64,000 nt of DNA from Deinococcus metalli (lineage in GTDB: Bacteria > Deinococcota > Deinococci > Deinococcales > Deinococcaceae). The DNA is taken from the NCBI RefSeq assembly GCF_014201805.1, contig NZ_JACHFK010000007.1, positions 1-64,000 on the forward strand, given 5' to 3'. A program made the translations under genes and the position numbers. Below are positions 1-10,828 of this stretch, piece after piece; the stretch's first letter is position 1, and every line of letters starts with the position of its first letter. The notes beneath the pieces were generated by a model, which saw only the letters and a program-made list of their open reading frames with translations, ran no database searches and was not told where the DNA came from.

Positions 1-152
1 GGGCGGGACGTGGTGGTCACGTCCCGGCTGAGCAGAGGATGCCGGGGGCACACCAAGACGCCGTCCATGAGAGACGCAGACTTCATGCAGGCCGCAGGGG
101 CAAATGTGAAGGCCCCCGCCGCACGCACGGCAGGGGTCGGGACGCATGACGC

Positions 153-1022
<870 letters not shown>

Positions 1023-1105
1023 GGGTCTCCTGGGTGCGAGCTGAAGGTCAACCTGGCATGCGGTCGAGGGGCTGGCGGCGTGGACATTCGGACAGTCAGA
1101 CCGTC

Positions 1106-1846
1106 TCAGGTCTTCAGGGCGCTGGCGAGGCCCTCGGCGGTCATGTGCAGGGCGTTCCACTGCACGGCGTCCGCGAGGCTGCGGGCGTGCGGCAGGTCGT
1201 CGTTCAGGATGCGCTTGGTGCCCTCCAGCGCGCGGGCGGGCAGGCCGGCGAGGTGCAGGGCGAGCTGCTGCGCGCGGGCGAACAGCGCGTCCGGGGTGTC
1301 CAGCACCTCGGTCACCAGGCCCCAGCGTTCGGCGGTGGGCGCGTCGATGGGCTCGGCAGTCAGGGCGAGGTGCGCGGCGCGGCCGTGGCCGATCACGCGC
1401 GGCAGGCGTTGCAGGCCGCCGAGGTCCGCGGTGATGCCCAGGCGGACTTCCGGCAGGCGGAAGCGGGCATCGGCCGAGCACACGCGCAGGTCGCAGGCCG
1501 CGATGAGTTCCAGGCCCGCGCCGATGCACCACCCGTGCACGGCCGCGATCACCGGGATCGGCAGCGCGGCCAGGCCCTCGATAGCGGCGTGCATGTCGTC
1601 CACCACCGCCCGGAACTTCTCGGGGTCGCCCAGGGCGGGCGCGATGCTCGCGGCGCTGGCCGTCACGTCCAGCCCGGCGCTGAACAGCTCCTCGCCGCGC
1701 ACGATCAGCACGCGGGCGCCGTCCAGGTCGGTCAGGACGCGCGCCATGTCCTCCCAGAACGCGGGACCCAGGGCGCCCTTCTTGCTGGTGATGGTCAGGG
1801 TGGCGACGCCACCCTCGCGGGTGAGCTTCACGCTCCGGAAAGTCAT
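1106..1846 (-). CDS. enoyl-CoA hydratase/isomerase (crotonase) family protein
   Basis: 246-residue crotonase-fold protein, the usual family length. It has the conserved [21 protein letters not shown] oxyanion-hole region and the [21 protein letters not shown] segment typical of enoyl-CoA hydratases. The predicted role is hydration or isomerisation of acyl-CoA esters in the cytoplasm. A TACACT box ends 6 nt before the ATG, so the transcript is probably leaderless. The dienoyl-CoA reductase-like gene follows 83 nt downstream on the same strand, so the two may be co-transcribed. Exact substrate is not visible from the sequence. Confidence 0.87.
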   Translation of the reverse strand: MTFRSVKLTREGGVATLTITSKKGALGPAFWEDMARVLTDLDGARVLIVRGEELFSAGLDVTASAASIAPALGDPEKFRAVVDDMHAAIEGLAALPIPVIAAVHGWCIGAGLELIAACDLRVCSADARFRLPEVRLGITADLGGLQRLPRVIGHGRAAHLALTAEPIDAPTAERWGLVTEVLDTPDALFARAQQLALHLAGLPARALEGTKRILNDDLPHARSLADAVQWNALHMTAEGLASALKT

Positions 1847-1956
1847 GAAGAAAGTGTACCCGGTTCAACGTGCGGCCCGGCCGGGCCCCCGGGCAGGCCC
1901 GTCGGTGCGAGGAATCCGGCGGCCCGCACTGCGGGAACATCACTAGAATGACCGTG

Positions 1957-3612
1957 ATGCCCGCCCCCGCCCCGATCCCGCCTGGTCCGCCGGCCGTGCC
2001 CGCGCCGGCCCCGGCGGACACGGCCGGTCGGGCGCGGGCACGCCCCTCGTTGCAGTCGATGCTGATCCGCCCCCTGATCCTGCCGCTGCTGCTGATGCTG
2101 GGTGTGGGACTGGCCGTGCTGGTGGGCGTCAACCGCGGCGCGCAGGCGAGGGCGCTGGTCACGGACTCGCAGACCCGCCTGATCCTGATCAGCTCGCTGA
2201 GCGGCGACGTCGCCAGCATGGAAAACGGTGAGCGCGGGTACGTCCTGACCGGGGACCAGGACTTCCTGGCCCCGTACGCCGAGGGCCGCCTGCGCTTCTC
2301 GGCGCACACCTACGCCCTGCACGACCTCAGCCCGCCCGAACAGCAGGCGCGCCTGGCACAGGTGCAGGCGCTCGTGACCCGCTGGTTCCAGACAGCGGCC
2401 GAGCCGGAGATCCATGCCCGGCGCACCTCGCTGACGGCGGCGGCCTCGCTGGTCGACACCGGCGCCGGCAAGGCCATCCTGGACGAGGCCCGGCGCGCGC
2501 TGGACGACATGCAGGTCGAGGAGAACACGAACCTGAGCGCCGCGACCGCCTCCAGCCAGGACACCCTCAACCGCGTGCGGCTGGTCACGGTGGGGGGGCT
2601 GCTGCTGGGCGTGCTGCTGCTGCTCGTGACCGCGTGGCAGGTGGCCCGCACGGTCACGGCCATGCTCAACCACCTCACCGAGGGCGCGCGTCAGATCGCG
2701 GCCGGGCGCTACGACCTGCGCCTCCCGGACAGCGACGTGCGTGAACTCGCGGAGCTGGGCCGGCAGGTGGACGTCATGGCGGCCGCCGTGCAGCGCCGCG
2801 AGCACGAGCTGCGCGTCTCGAACGAGAAGCTCGGGCGCAGCAACCGCGAGCTGGAGCAGTTCGCGTACGTCGCGTCCCACGACCTGCAGGAACCGCTGCG
2901 GACCATCGCCAGCTTCACCGAACTGCTCGCGCGGCGCTACCACGGGCAGCTGGACGAGCGCGCCGACCAGTACATCGCCTTCACGACCTCCGCCACCACC
3001 CGCATGAAGAACCTGATCCAGGACCTGCTCTCGTACTCCCGCGTGCGCCAGGGCGGACGCTCTCCCACCACGCTCGACATGCAGGACCTCGTCGGGAGCG
3101 TCGTGGACGACCTGGCGGCGCAGGTGGCCGCTGTGGGAGGCCGCGTGGTGCTGGAACCGCTGCCGACCGTGCAGGGCAACGCCGAGCTGCTGCGGCAGGT
3201 GTTCCTGAACCTGATCGGCAACGCCCTGAAGTTCCGCGCCGAGGACCGCGCGCCGGTCGTGCAGGTCAGCGCAGCGCGTCAGGGGCGCGGCTGGGTCTTC
3301 AGCGTGCAGGACAACGGTATCGGGATCGAGCCGCAGTACCACGAGCGCATCTTCGGGGTCTTCCAGCGGCTACACGGCCAGGACGAGTACGATGGCAGCG
3401 GGATCGGCCTGGCGGTCGCCCGCAGCGCCGTCGAGCAGCATGGCGGCGCCGTGTGGGTCGAGAGCCGGCCCGGTCAGGGCAGCACCTTCCGCTTCAGCGT
3501 GCCGGACGCCACCGCCGGCCCGGTGGGCGCGGTGCCCACGGCCGCCAGCACCCCCGACCCTGTTCCCGCCGCGGCCCGAGACGCCGCGACCCCCGCCAAG
3601 GAGCCCGCATGA
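1957..3612 (+). CDS. CHASE3/HAMP sensor histidine kinase
   Basis: About 551 residues. A proline-rich cytoplasmic head is followed by a membrane segment at about 37-57, a CHASE3-like extracytoplasmic helical domain ([12 protein letters not shown] motif) to about 205, a second membrane segment at about 208-230, and HAMP. The HisKA motif [15 protein letters not shown] places the phospho-acceptor near His308. The HATPase_c part has [16 protein letters not shown] and GSGIGLAV. It overlaps by 4 nt the single-domain response regulator downstream, so the pair is a two-component system of the type often seen with Rcp1-like regulators. TAGAAT ends 7 nt before ATG 1957, favouring a leaderless start there over ATG 1948, which overlaps the box. 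The signal is unknown. Confidence 0.88.
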   Translation: MPAPAPIPPGPPAVPAPAPADTAGRARARPSLQSMLIRPLILPLLLMLGVGLAVLVGVNRGAQARALVTDSQTRLILISSLSGDVASMENGERGYVLTGDQDFLAPYAEGRLRFSAHTYALHDLSPPEQQARLAQVQALVTRWFQTAAEPEIHARRTSLTAAASLVDTGAGKAILDEARRALDDMQVEENTNLSAATASSQDTLNRVRLVTVGGLLLGVLLLLVTAWQVARTVTAMLNHLTEGARQIAAGRYDLRLPDSDVRELAELGRQVDVMAAAVQRREHELRVSNEKLGRSNRELEQFAYVASHDLQEPLRTIASFTELLARRYHGQLDERADQYIAFTTSATTRMKNLIQDLLSYSRVRQGGRSPTTLDMQDLVGSVVDDLAAQVAAVGGRVVLEPLPTVQGNAELLRQVFLNLIGNALKFRAEDRAPVVQVSAARQGRGWVFSVQDNGIGIEPQYHERIFGVFQRLHGQDEYDGSGIGLAVARSAVEQHGGAVWVESRPGQGSTFRFSVPDATAGPVGAVPTAASTPDPVPAAARDAATPAKEPA

Positions 3613-4043
3613 CCGGTATCGAGATCCTGCTCGTCGAGGACAATCCCGCGGACGTCATGCTGACCAGGGAGGCCTTCGAGGAAGCGGACTTCCCGCACCA
3701 GCTGCGCCATGCCCGCGACGGCGTGGACGCCCTGATGTACCTGCGCCGCGAGGGCAAGTACGCCCAGGCCACCCGCCCCGACGTGATCCTGATGGACCTG
3801 AACATGCCGCGCATGAGCGGCCTGGAGGTGCTCGACATCCTCAAGGCCGACGACAGCCTGCGCAGCATCCCGGTGATCGTGCTGACCACCTCGCGCGCCG
3901 AGACGGACATCTGGCGCAGCTACGACCTGCACGCCAACGCCTACATTCCCAAACCGGTCAGCATCGCGGAGTTCGTGGACGTGGTGCGCACCCTGGGCAA
4001 CTTCTGGTTTCACAAGGCGGCGCTGCCCCCCCGGCGGACGTAG
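3609..4043 (+). CDS. single-domain (REC) response regulator
   Basis: 144 residues forming only a CheY-like receiver. The acidic pocket is VEDN near residues 9-12, the phospho-acceptor is the Asp of ILMDLNMP at about 63, the conserved Thr sits in VLTTSRAE, and the Lys in IPKPVS. No output domain is present, so it probably works by protein contact or phosphotransfer. Its ATG overlaps the TGA of the upstream histidine kinase (ATGA), which indicates translational coupling and a cognate pair. The insertion between beta-strands ([14 protein letters not shown]) is typical of Rcp1-type regulators that partner phytochrome-like kinases. Confidence 0.92.
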   Translation: MTGIEILLVEDNPADVMLTREAFEEADFPHQLRHARDGVDALMYLRREGKYAQATRPDVILMDLNMPRMSGLEVLDILKADDSLRSIPVIVLTTSRAETDIWRSYDLHANAYIPKPVSIAEFVDVVRTLGNFWFHKAALPPRRT

Positions 4044-4110
4044 GCGGCCGCGGCAACGAAATCTGGAAAGGCTCACGGGCCGCGCTGGGCACGCATGCTA
4101 CCCTGCCCCC

Positions 4111-4893
4111 GTGAGCCTGAGCGTTCCCCACCCGGACACCGCCGCGCCTGTGGTCACGGGCGCGGCGCGGCCGGTGCTGAGCGCGCAGGGCCTGGGCAAG
4201 ACCTTCGGCCGGCGCACCGTCGTGCGCAACGTAAGCTTCACCGTGCAGCCCGGCGAGATCGTCGCGCTGTTCGGCCCCAACGGTGCGGGCAAGACCACCA
4301 CCTTCTACATGGTCGTGGGCTTCATCCGGCCCGGCGCCGGGCGCATCACGCTGGGTGACCGGGACCTGACCCGGCTGCCCATGCACGAACGTGCCCGGCT
4401 GGGCCTGGGCTACCTGCCGCAGGAGGCCAGCGCGTTTCGCAAACTCACGGCGCGCGACAACCTGCTCGCCATCCTGGAGTACCAGAAGCTCCCGCGTGCC
4501 GAGCAGGAGGTACGCGCGGACGCCCTGCTGGCCGAATTCGGCCTCACGCACCTGGCGGGCAGCTACGCGTATCAGCTGTCGGGCGGCGAGCGCCGCCGGC
4601 TGGAACTCGCGCGCGCCCTGACCACCGATCCCGACTACCTGCTGCTCGACGAGCCCTTCACGGGCGTGGACCCCAAGAGCATCCGCGACATCCAGCGCCT
4701 GATCCGGGAGCTGCGTGACCGTCGCGGCATCGGGGTGTTCATCACGGACCACAACGTCCGCGAGACCATCGCCCTGACCGACCGCGTGTACCTGATGTTC
4801 GACGGAGACGTGAAGTTCGAGGGCACCCCCGCGAGCTTCGCGCAGGACGAGGACGTCCGCCGGCACTACCTCGGCGACGACTTCGAGCTGTAG
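4111..4893 (+). CDS. lptB: LptB-type ABC transporter ATP-binding protein
   Basis: 260-residue ATPase with Walker [11 protein letters not shown]-loop [12 protein letters not shown], signature [15 protein letters not shown] and Walker [13 protein letters not shown]. The ITDHNVRET switch region and the C-terminal YLGDDFEL closely resemble E. coli LptB, which powers lipopolysaccharide export. No permease (LptF/LptG) gene is adjacent; a DUF3084 coiled-coil protein follows 20 nt downstream. GTG start: TACCCT ends exactly 6 nt before it, a leaderless arrangement. Since Deinococci are not known to make classical LPS, the exported substrate is uncertain, but family assignment is firm. Confidence 0.9.
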   Translation: MSLSVPHPDTAAPVVTGAARPVLSAQGLGKTFGRRTVVRNVSFTVQPGEIVALFGPNGAGKTTTFYMVVGFIRPGAGRITLGDRDLTRLPMHERARLGLGYLPQEASAFRKLTARDNLLAILEYQKLPRAEQEVRADALLAEFGLTHLAGSYAYQLSGGERRRLELARALTTDPDYLLLDEPFTGVDPKSIRDIQRLIRELRDRRGIGVFITDHNVRETIALTDRVYLMFDGDVKFEGTPASFAQDEDVRRHYLGDDFEL

Positions 4894-4913
4894 GCCGCGG
4901 GGAGGAACGGACC

Positions 4914-6719
4914 ATGCTGTGGGTCTTCCTGGCATTCGTGGTGCTGCTGTCCGGCGTGGTCGCCTACGCGGCCGATACCATCGCGCGCAAGGCGGGCCGC
5001 AAGCACATCCGCTGGTTCGGCCTGCGCCCCAAGACGACCGCGCTGGTCGTCGCGGTGCTGTCGGGCATGGCCATCTCGGCCGCCAGCCTGACCGCCTTCC
5101 TGCTGCTGAACAAGAATGCCGTGGACATCATCGCCGCCGCAGACCAGTTGCGCCCGCAGCTGGAATCGCTGCGCCGGGAGTACGCGGCCGCGAAGGACGA
5201 CCTGAAGGCCGCGAACGCCGAGCGCGACGCCGCCCGCAAGGAGGCCGAGCGCGTGGGCGAGTTGCAGGCCGCCGCGCAGCGTGACCTGCGCGCCACCCGC
5301 GCGGACCTGGAGACCGCCCAGCAGGCCGAGCAGCGCCTGAAGGCCGAGACGGCCACCCTCCAGGGCCGTGTGAAGACCCTGGGCACCACCATCACCACCC
5401 TGGAAGGCCTGGCGAAGGAGAACCGCGTGAAGCTCCAGGCGTCGGAAGCGGCGCTGAAGGCCAGCCAGGCCCGCGCGCAGACGCTCGACGCCCAGGTGCT
5501 CGACTTCCGCGCCCGCACCGCCCTGGCCCAGCAGGAAGCGCAGAACGCCCAGGACCGCGCGGCGACGGTGCAGGCCAGCGCGGACCGGGCGCAGGCGCGT
5601 GCCGCCACGGCCGAGGCCGCCGCCCGCACCGCGCAGGCGCGCGCGCTGCAGGTGCAGGAGGCGTCCGCGCGGGCGCAGGTCAGCGCCCGGCAGGCCCTGG
5701 CGCAGGTGCAGGCCCAGGCCCAGGCCGCGCGCACCCAGGCGGACGCGCTGCGCACGCAGGTCGGGCAGCTGGGCGCGTCCCGGCAGGCCGCGCAACAGGA
5801 CCTCCAGAATGCCAAGGCGGCGCTCGCCACCGCCCGCACGGCCCTGGCTGCCGCGCAGACCGCCCGCGCACAGGCCGAGCGGCAGCGGCAGGCCGCGCAG
5901 GCGGCGCGCGACACCGTGGCGGCCGAGCGCAGCCGCGTGGCCGCGCAGCGTGACCAGCTCGTCGCGGACCGTGACCGCATCACCCGGCAGCGCGACCAGG
6001 CGCAGGGCGACCTGGTGGTCCTGCAACAGCAGCAGCTTGCGCTCAAGAGCAGCAACGACGCCCTCTCGCGCGACCTCGCCACCGCGCGCACCACGCTGGG
6101 CAAGTTGCAGGACGAGTACTCCAGCAGCCGCGCCGAACTGAACGCCAGCCGCAACACGGACCTCGCGTACCCGAAAAACGACCTGGTGTACGCGGCGGTG
6201 GTGCCCAGCGTGCGCAACCTCGACGGCTTCCTGAAAGACGCCGACAGGGCCGCGCAGACCCGCGGTGCCAAGGGCTCGCCCGCGGTGCGCCTGGCGTCCG
6301 GGTCGCGCGCCGCGCTGGAGACCACGCTGCGCGGCCTGAACACCAGCACCTTCGTGCAGTGCCGCGCTGCCCAGAACGCCGCCCTGGGCTTTCCGGTGGA
6401 CCTCAGCTGCGACGCCCGGCCCAACACCGTCCTGTTCCACCGCGGCGACATCATCCGCCGCATCAGCGTGAACCTGAAGGCCGAGCCGCGCGTGATCCAG
6501 GACCAGATCAGCGAACTCGTCAAGGACACCGTCGTGGATATCACCACGCGCGGCGTGCCGGACGAGTACATCCTGAACCAGGGCCTGGACGTCAACGAGT
6601 TCATCGCGCTGCTCACGCGCCTGAACGCCCGCAGCGACGCGACCGCCGTGGTCGGCATGGCGGCGCGCGACGACGTGAAGCCCAGCACCCGCGTCGACCT
6701 GTACCCGATCCTGCCCTGA
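4914..6719 (+). CDS. DUF3084 membrane-anchored coiled-coil protein
   Basis: 601 residues. Two hydrophobic segments lie at about 2-22 and 42-66, followed by a very long Ala/Gln/Arg/Glu-rich coiled coil from about 75 to 410. A compact C-terminal domain (about 415-601) contains [11 protein letters not shown]. This layout matches DUF3084 proteins of cyanobacteria and Deinococci. The function is unknown; the architecture suggests a scaffold on the inner membrane facing the periplasm or cytoplasm. It starts 20 nt after lptB with a GGAGG-like ribosome site (gggaggaac) and may be translated from the same mRNA, hinting at an envelope role. Confidence 0.85.
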   Translation: MLWVFLAFVVLLSGVVAYAADTIARKAGRKHIRWFGLRPKTTALVVAVLSGMAISAASLTAFLLLNKNAVDIIAAADQLRPQLESLRREYAAAKDDLKAANAERDAARKEAERVGELQAAAQRDLRATRADLETAQQAEQRLKAETATLQGRVKTLGTTITTLEGLAKENRVKLQASEAALKASQARAQTLDAQVLDFRARTALAQQEAQNAQDRAATVQASADRAQARAATAEAAARTAQARALQVQEASARAQVSARQALAQVQAQAQAARTQADALRTQVGQLGASRQAAQQDLQNAKAALATARTALAAAQTARAQAERQRQAAQAARDTVAAERSRVAAQRDQLVADRDRITRQRDQAQGDLVVLQQQQLALKSSNDALSRDLATARTTLGKLQDEYSSSRAELNASRNTDLAYPKNDLVYAAVVPSVRNLDGFLKDADRAAQTRGAKGSPAVRLASGSRAALETTLRGLNTSTFVQCRAAQNAALGFPVDLSCDARPNTVLFHRGDIIRRISVNLKAEPRVIQDQISELVKDTVVDITTRGVPDEYILNQGLDVNEFIALLTRLNARSDATAVVGMAARDDVKPSTRVDLYPILP

Positions 6720-6769
6720 GCGTGCGTCCGGCCCGGCCGCGCGTCAGGCCCGCCCGCTACACTCCGCCC

Positions 6770-7960
6770 ATGCGCTCCCTGCTGCTCCTGACCCTGCTGC
6801 TCGCCCAGAGTGCCCACGCCGCCCCGGTGCGCGTGGAGTTCTGGCACGCCATGGGCGGCGTGAAGGACACCGTCGCCCGCTACGCCCGCGATTTCAACGC
6901 CGCCCAGAGCGCCTACGAGGTGGTGCCCGTCGCGTTCGGGAATTACCGCGACCTGCTGCCCAAACTCCAGGACGCCCTGAAGGCCGGCACCGCCCCCGCG
7001 CTGGTGCAACTGGAGTTCACGCAGTTCCCGAACCTGGCTGCACAGGGCGACCTGGCGGACCTGGGCCGCGCCGTGGACGCCCTGCCGGACACCCTGAGCG
7101 GCGACCTCTACCCGTCGGTGTGGAAGGCCGGGCAACTGACCGGCAAGACCTACGGCCTGCCGTGGAACGTGTCGGTGCCGGTGCTGCTGTACAACGCGGG
7201 CGCGCTGAAGAAGGCCGGCGTGAGCTTCCAGGACACCTGGACGGGCCTGGAGGGCGCGAGCCGCACGCTGGCGACCGGTGGCCGCCGGCCCCTGATCGCC
7301 GCGGCGGACGCGTGGACCTTCGAGGCGAACGTGTTGTCGCGCGGCGGCTCGCTGGTCGAGGGCACGCGCCCGGCCCTGAACAGTCCGGAGGCCGTCGAGG
7401 CGCTCACGCAACTGGCGCGCATGAGCGCCGCCGGACAGGCCCAGCCGCGCACGCTGGGCGAGGCGACGCGCGGCGCCTTCGACTTCGCGCGCGGCCAGAA
7501 CCTGTTCGTTCCTGCCAGCGTCGCCAACTGGAACGACGCGCGCCGCCTGCCCTTCTTCACCCTGGGCGTGGCGCCGTTTCCGTGCGAGAAGGTGGGCTGC
7601 ACGGTGCCGCTGGGCGGCGCGGTCCTGAGCGTGCCGCGCGGCACGTCCGCGCCCGAACAGGCGGGCGCCGTGGCGTTCTGGCAGGCCCTGATGGACCCCG
7701 CCCGGCTGAGTGACTGGGTGCAGGCCACCGCCTACGCCCCCCCGCGCCGCGCCGCGCTGCCGCTGCTGGAGGGCTGGTACGACCGCAACCCGCAGCTGCG
7801 CGCCGCGCACGCCCAGATGACCCGCGCCGTGCCGCGCCCCACGCTGCCCGCCTACGCCCGCTGGATTCCCCTGATCGAGCAGGCCATCACCCGCGCCACC
7901 ACCGGGCAGGTCAGTGCGAAGGCCGCCCTGGACGACGCCCAGCAGGCCGCCCTGAAGTGA
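6770..7960 (+). CDS. extracellular solute-binding protein (sugar/glycerophosphate ABC family), orphan
   Basis: 396 residues with a Sec signal peptide (LLLLTLLLAQSAHA, cleavage near residue 18). The family-1 binding-protein fold is shown by RVEFWHAMGG, the inter-domain QFTQFPNLA-like region, and TYGLPWNVSVPVLLYN. It resembles UgpB-type binding proteins for sugars or glycerol-3-phosphate. No permease or ATPase gene is nearby, so it must work with components encoded elsewhere. TACACT ends 6 nt before ATG 6770, implying a leaderless transcript. Two cysteines at FPCEKVGC may form a disulfide. The ligand cannot be told from sequence. Confidence 0.85.
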   Translation: MRSLLLLTLLLAQSAHAAPVRVEFWHAMGGVKDTVARYARDFNAAQSAYEVVPVAFGNYRDLLPKLQDALKAGTAPALVQLEFTQFPNLAAQGDLADLGRAVDALPDTLSGDLYPSVWKAGQLTGKTYGLPWNVSVPVLLYNAGALKKAGVSFQDTWTGLEGASRTLATGGRRPLIAAADAWTFEANVLSRGGSLVEGTRPALNSPEAVEALTQLARMSAAGQAQPRTLGEATRGAFDFARGQNLFVPASVANWNDARRLPFFTLGVAPFPCEKVGCTVPLGGAVLSVPRGTSAPEQAGAVAFWQALMDPARLSDWVQATAYAPPRRAALPLLEGWYDRNPQLRAAHAQMTRAVPRPTLPAYARWIPLIEQAITRATTGQVSAKAALDDAQQAALK

Positions 7961-8203
7961 CGGCCCGCCTGAGCCGCGCGGAAGCGCCGGGGGAAGGCCG
8001 GCGGGTGTATAGGACGCCGATCACGCCCTGATCACGCGTGGGCGCGTATTCTGGTGGAGCACGGGCAGGGAGGAGCGTCGTGGCTCGCCGGCGCGTGCGG
8101 CTCCCGGGGGGGAGTGGATGTCCAGCGCCAGCGGGAACAGTCGGGGGGCTGTTGTCGCTGGTCGCTCTCTGTGGTCCCCAGCCCGCCGCTACAATGACCG
8201 CCG

Positions 8204-8644
8204 ATGTCCGCCGCGTACCTGCTGCTCACGCTCATGGTCACTGGCCTGCTGCTCCTGCTGCTGTCCAGACCCGGTGCCGCCCGCGCCATGACGGTGTGGA
8301 GCCTGGCCGCCCTGCTGCCGCTGCTGTGTGCCCTCAGCGCGGCGCTGTCGGCGCAGGGCCGCGCGGCCCGCGTGCTCGCCACGGCGGCGCCCCAGGACAC
8401 GCAGGTGACCGTCACGACCGGCGGCGCGGCCCGCACGCTGATGCTGTCCGCGCAGGACGCCGCATGCGTGGAACGTGCCGTGTATCTCAACGCGCACGTG
8501 ACCCTGGACACCGCCGCCGGCCCGCTGCCCCTGGGACCCGGCACGCGCGTGACCGGCCCCCTGCCGTCCCGCGCGGCGGTGGAGGCGCAGGTCATCCGCG
8601 GCACGCTGCGCTGCCCGCACCTGCACGCCGTGCGGACCCACTGA
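8204..8644 (+). CDS. hypothetical membrane protein
   Basis: 146 residues, not recognised. Two hydrophobic helices occupy about residues 3-20 and 26-50. A short beta-rich tail of about 90 residues follows, with two cysteines (AACVERA and RCPHLH), and is predicted to lie outside the cytoplasm. TACAAT ends 8 nt before the ATG, in line with other leaderless genes of this window, which supports the start. It converges with the potassium-uptake operon (12 nt between stops). A function cannot be assigned. Confidence 0.65.
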   Translation: MSAAYLLLTLMVTGLLLLLLSRPGAARAMTVWSLAALLPLLCALSAALSAQGRAARVLATAAPQDTQVTVTTGGAARTLMLSAQDAACVERAVYLNAHVTLDTAAGPLPLGPGTRVTGPLPSRAAVEAQVIRGTLRCPHLHAVRTH

Positions 8645-8656
8645 CGTTCCGGCGCG

Positions 8657-9316
8657 TTACTCGCCCAGGAAGCGGCGCAACTCGTCCAGGTTGTGGCTGG
8701 TGCCGATCACGACCAGCCGGTCGTGCGGCCGGACGATGTCCTCGGCGCGCGGCGTGACCTCGATCTTGCCCGCGTGGCTGATGGCGATGACCTGCACGCC
8801 GAAGCGGCCCGTGAGGTTCAGGTCGCGCAGGGTGCCCTTCACGCGCTCGTTCGCCTCGATCTCCACGATGGCGTAGTCGCCGCCCAGGTCGAGGGTGTCC
8901 ACGATGTTCGGCGTGGCGATCTGCCGCGCCAGACGCACGCCCATGTCGTGTTCCGGGCGGATCACCAGGTCGGCCCCGATGCGCTCCAGCACGCGGCGGG
9001 CCATCTCGTCGATGGCCTTGGACACCACGTAGGTGGCGCCCAGGCTCTTGGCGTTCATGGTCGCCAGGATGTTCGCCTGCACGTCCGTGCCGATGGCGAC
9101 CACGACCACGTCGAAGTCCGCGACGCCCATGGCGCGCAGGGCCCGCTCGTCTCCGGCGTCCACGATGGCCGCGTGCGTGACGAGGTTCATCACCCGCTCG
9201 ACGTTCTCCTCGTTGTGGTCGATGGCCACGACCTCGTGCCCCATCTCGTAGAGGGTGGTGGCGACCGCCGTGCCGAAGCGGCCCAGCCCGATCACGAGGC
9301 ATTGTTTGGTCTTCAT
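8657..9316 (-). CDS. ktrA: KtrA/TrkA-type potassium uptake regulatory subunit
   Basis: 219 residues: an RCK_N Rossmann domain (LVIGLGRFGTAVA, then the acidic AIDHNEENV) binding NAD(H) or ATP, followed by an RCK_C domain (about 140-219, GVQVIAISHAGK and DRLVVIGT). This peripheral cytoplasmic subunit gates the KtrB/TrkH channel. The gene lies 43 nt downstream of the TrkH-family gene on the same strand, a standard ktrBA operon. Length is typical of KtrA rather than the double-length TrkA of enterobacteria. Confidence 0.92.
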   Translation of the reverse strand: MKTKQCLVIGLGRFGTAVATTLYEMGHEVVAIDHNEENVERVMNLVTHAAIVDAGDERALRAMGVADFDVVVVAIGTDVQANILATMNAKSLGATYVVSKAIDEMARRVLERIGADLVIRPEHDMGVRLARQIATPNIVDTLDLGGDYAIVEIEANERVKGTLRDLNLTGRFGVQVIAISHAGKIEVTPRAEDIVRPHDRLVVIGTSHNLDELRRFLGE

Positions 9317-9359
9317 GTCAGCGTCCTCTCGTGCGTTCCAGGGTAGCGCGCGGGCATGT

Positions 9360-10775
9360 TCACCCGATCAGGATGTCGCGGTCGGCGGGGTAACGCACCA
9401 GCGCCTGGCCCTGCGGCCGGCTGAACGCCACCGCGAAGGTGAGCGGCCCGATGCGGCCCAGGAACATCAGCAGGATCAGGATCACGTGCTGGTCCGGGTT
9501 CAGGAGCGGCGTGGTGTTCATGCTCAGGCCCACCGTGCCGAAGGCGCTGACCGCCTCGAAGAACAGCTGGACAAACAGCACGTCCTGGCGGGTGTTGAGC
9601 AGCAGCAGCAGGATCAGCATGCCGTTGACCAGCCCGATGCTCAGCAGGCCGACCGTCATGGCGCGCAGCACCGTGTCGGTGTCGATGCGGCGCCGGAACA
9701 GCGTGGTGTCCCGGCGCCCGCGCACCATGCTCCACGCCGAGGCCATCATCACGTAGAAGGTGCTGGTCTTGATGCCGCCGCCGGTGCCGCCGGGGTTCGC
9801 GCCGATGAACATCAGCAGGATCGAGATGAACAGCACCGGCAGGCCCATCGCGCCGTAGTCGAGGGTGTTGAAGCCCGCCGTGCGCGTCGTCACGCTCTGG
9901 AAGAACGACGCCAGCAGCTTGTCCCCGAAGCCCAGCGGCCCCAGCGTCCGGGGGTTGCTCCACTCCAGGCCCAGGTAGCTCACGGTGCCGAACACCAGCA
10001 GCGCGGCCATCATGGTCAGCACCAGCTTGCTGTGCACCATCAGGCGGTGCCGGCGGCGGTGCATCAGGTGCGCGACCACGTTCAGCTGCACCAGGAAGCC
10101 CATGCCGCCCAGCACGATCAGCGCCGCGACCACCAGACTGACCAGCGGATCGCGCACGAAGCCCATCAGGTTGTCGCTGTACAGCGCGAAGCCCGCGTTG
10201 TTGAAAGCGCTCACCGAGTGGAACACCGCGTAGAACGCGCCGCGCGCCCAGCCCTCGCGCGCCACGAAGTCCGGCAGCAGCAGGAGCGCGCCCACGGCCT
10301 CGATCACGAAGGTGTACAGGAAGATGTTGCGGATCAGCGGCAGCACGTCCCCGGCGCTCAGGGCACTCACCTGCTGCGCCAGCCGGATGCGCTCGGTGTA
10401 GTTCACGCGCCGCCGCGACAGCAGCGCGAATGACGTCCCGAAGGTGATGATCCCCAGCCCGCCCAGCTGGATCAGCAGCATGATCACCACCTGCCCCAGC
10501 CGGCTGAAGTCCTTGGCCGGGTCGAGGACGTTCAGGCCCGTCACGCACAGGGCGCTGGTGGCCGTGAAGAGCGCTTGCAGGAAGGTCACGCTGCGCCGCG
10601 TGCCGTCCGGGTTCACGCCGTGCATGATCGGCAGCCACAGGAGCAGCCCGCCCAGCACGATCGCCGCCGCGAAGGACAGCGCGATCAACTGCGGCGGACT
10701 GCGCCGCGACAGCCACGGCTTACGCAGCCGCCTCGCGCTCGGCGGCGGCAGGGGAGCGGGAGGCGGTCGGGTCAT
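9360..10775 (-). CDS. ktrB: TrkH/KtrB-family potassium transporter subunit
   Basis: 471-residue polytopic membrane protein of the TrkH/TrkG/KtrB superfamily. It has repeated pore motifs such as FHSVSAFNNAGFAL, TTRTAGFNTLDYG, GANPGGTGGGIKTST and FEAVSAFGTVGLS, the last being selectivity-filter regions with the conserved Gly. It imports K+ (possibly coupled to Na+), controlled by the RCK protein encoded downstream. A divergent methyltransferase gene starts 54 nt away; a TACAAT box lies 11 nt before this ATG. The Arg-rich N-terminus before the first helix suggests the cytoplasmic side. Confidence 0.92.
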   Translation of the reverse strand: MTRPPPAPLPPPSARRLRKPWLSRRSPPQLIALSFAAAIVLGGLLLWLPIMHGVNPDGTRRSVTFLQALFTATSALCVTGLNVLDPAKDFSRLGQVVIMLLIQLGGLGIITFGTSFALLSRRRVNYTERIRLAQQVSALSAGDVLPLIRNIFLYTFVIEAVGALLLLPDFVAREGWARGAFYAVFHSVSAFNNAGFALYSDNLMGFVRDPLVSLVVAALIVLGGMGFLVQLNVVAHLMHRRRHRLMVHSKLVLTMMAALLVFGTVSYLGLEWSNPRTLGPLGFGDKLLASFFQSVTTRTAGFNTLDYGAMGLPVLFISILLMFIGANPGGTGGGIKTSTFYVMMASAWSMVRGRRDTTLFRRRIDTDTVLRAMTVGLLSIGLVNGMLILLLLLNTRQDVLFVQLFFEAVSAFGTVGLSMNTTPLLNPDQHVILILLMFLGRIGPLTFAVAFSRPQGQALVRYPADRDILIG

Positions 10776-10828
10776 ACGGCTTGCGGATTGTACGCCGGGG
10801 CCTACAGGCCCGGCTATACTTATCTGTC

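Noticed and set aside
1..152. Gene or terminator at the left edge
   Set aside because: A 9-bp hairpin (positions 4-26) exists but lacks a T-run, and no ORF with coding character is visible; the upstream gene is outside the window.
5161..6120. DNA repeats in the DUF3084 gene
   Set aside because: The periodic Ala/Gln/Arg codons come from the coiled-coil protein sequence, not from exact DNA repeats or a CRISPR array.
4964..7810. 948-codon minus-strand open frame
   Set aside because: Antisense of the DUF3084 and binding-protein genes, with low-complexity Arg/Ala/Cys sequence.
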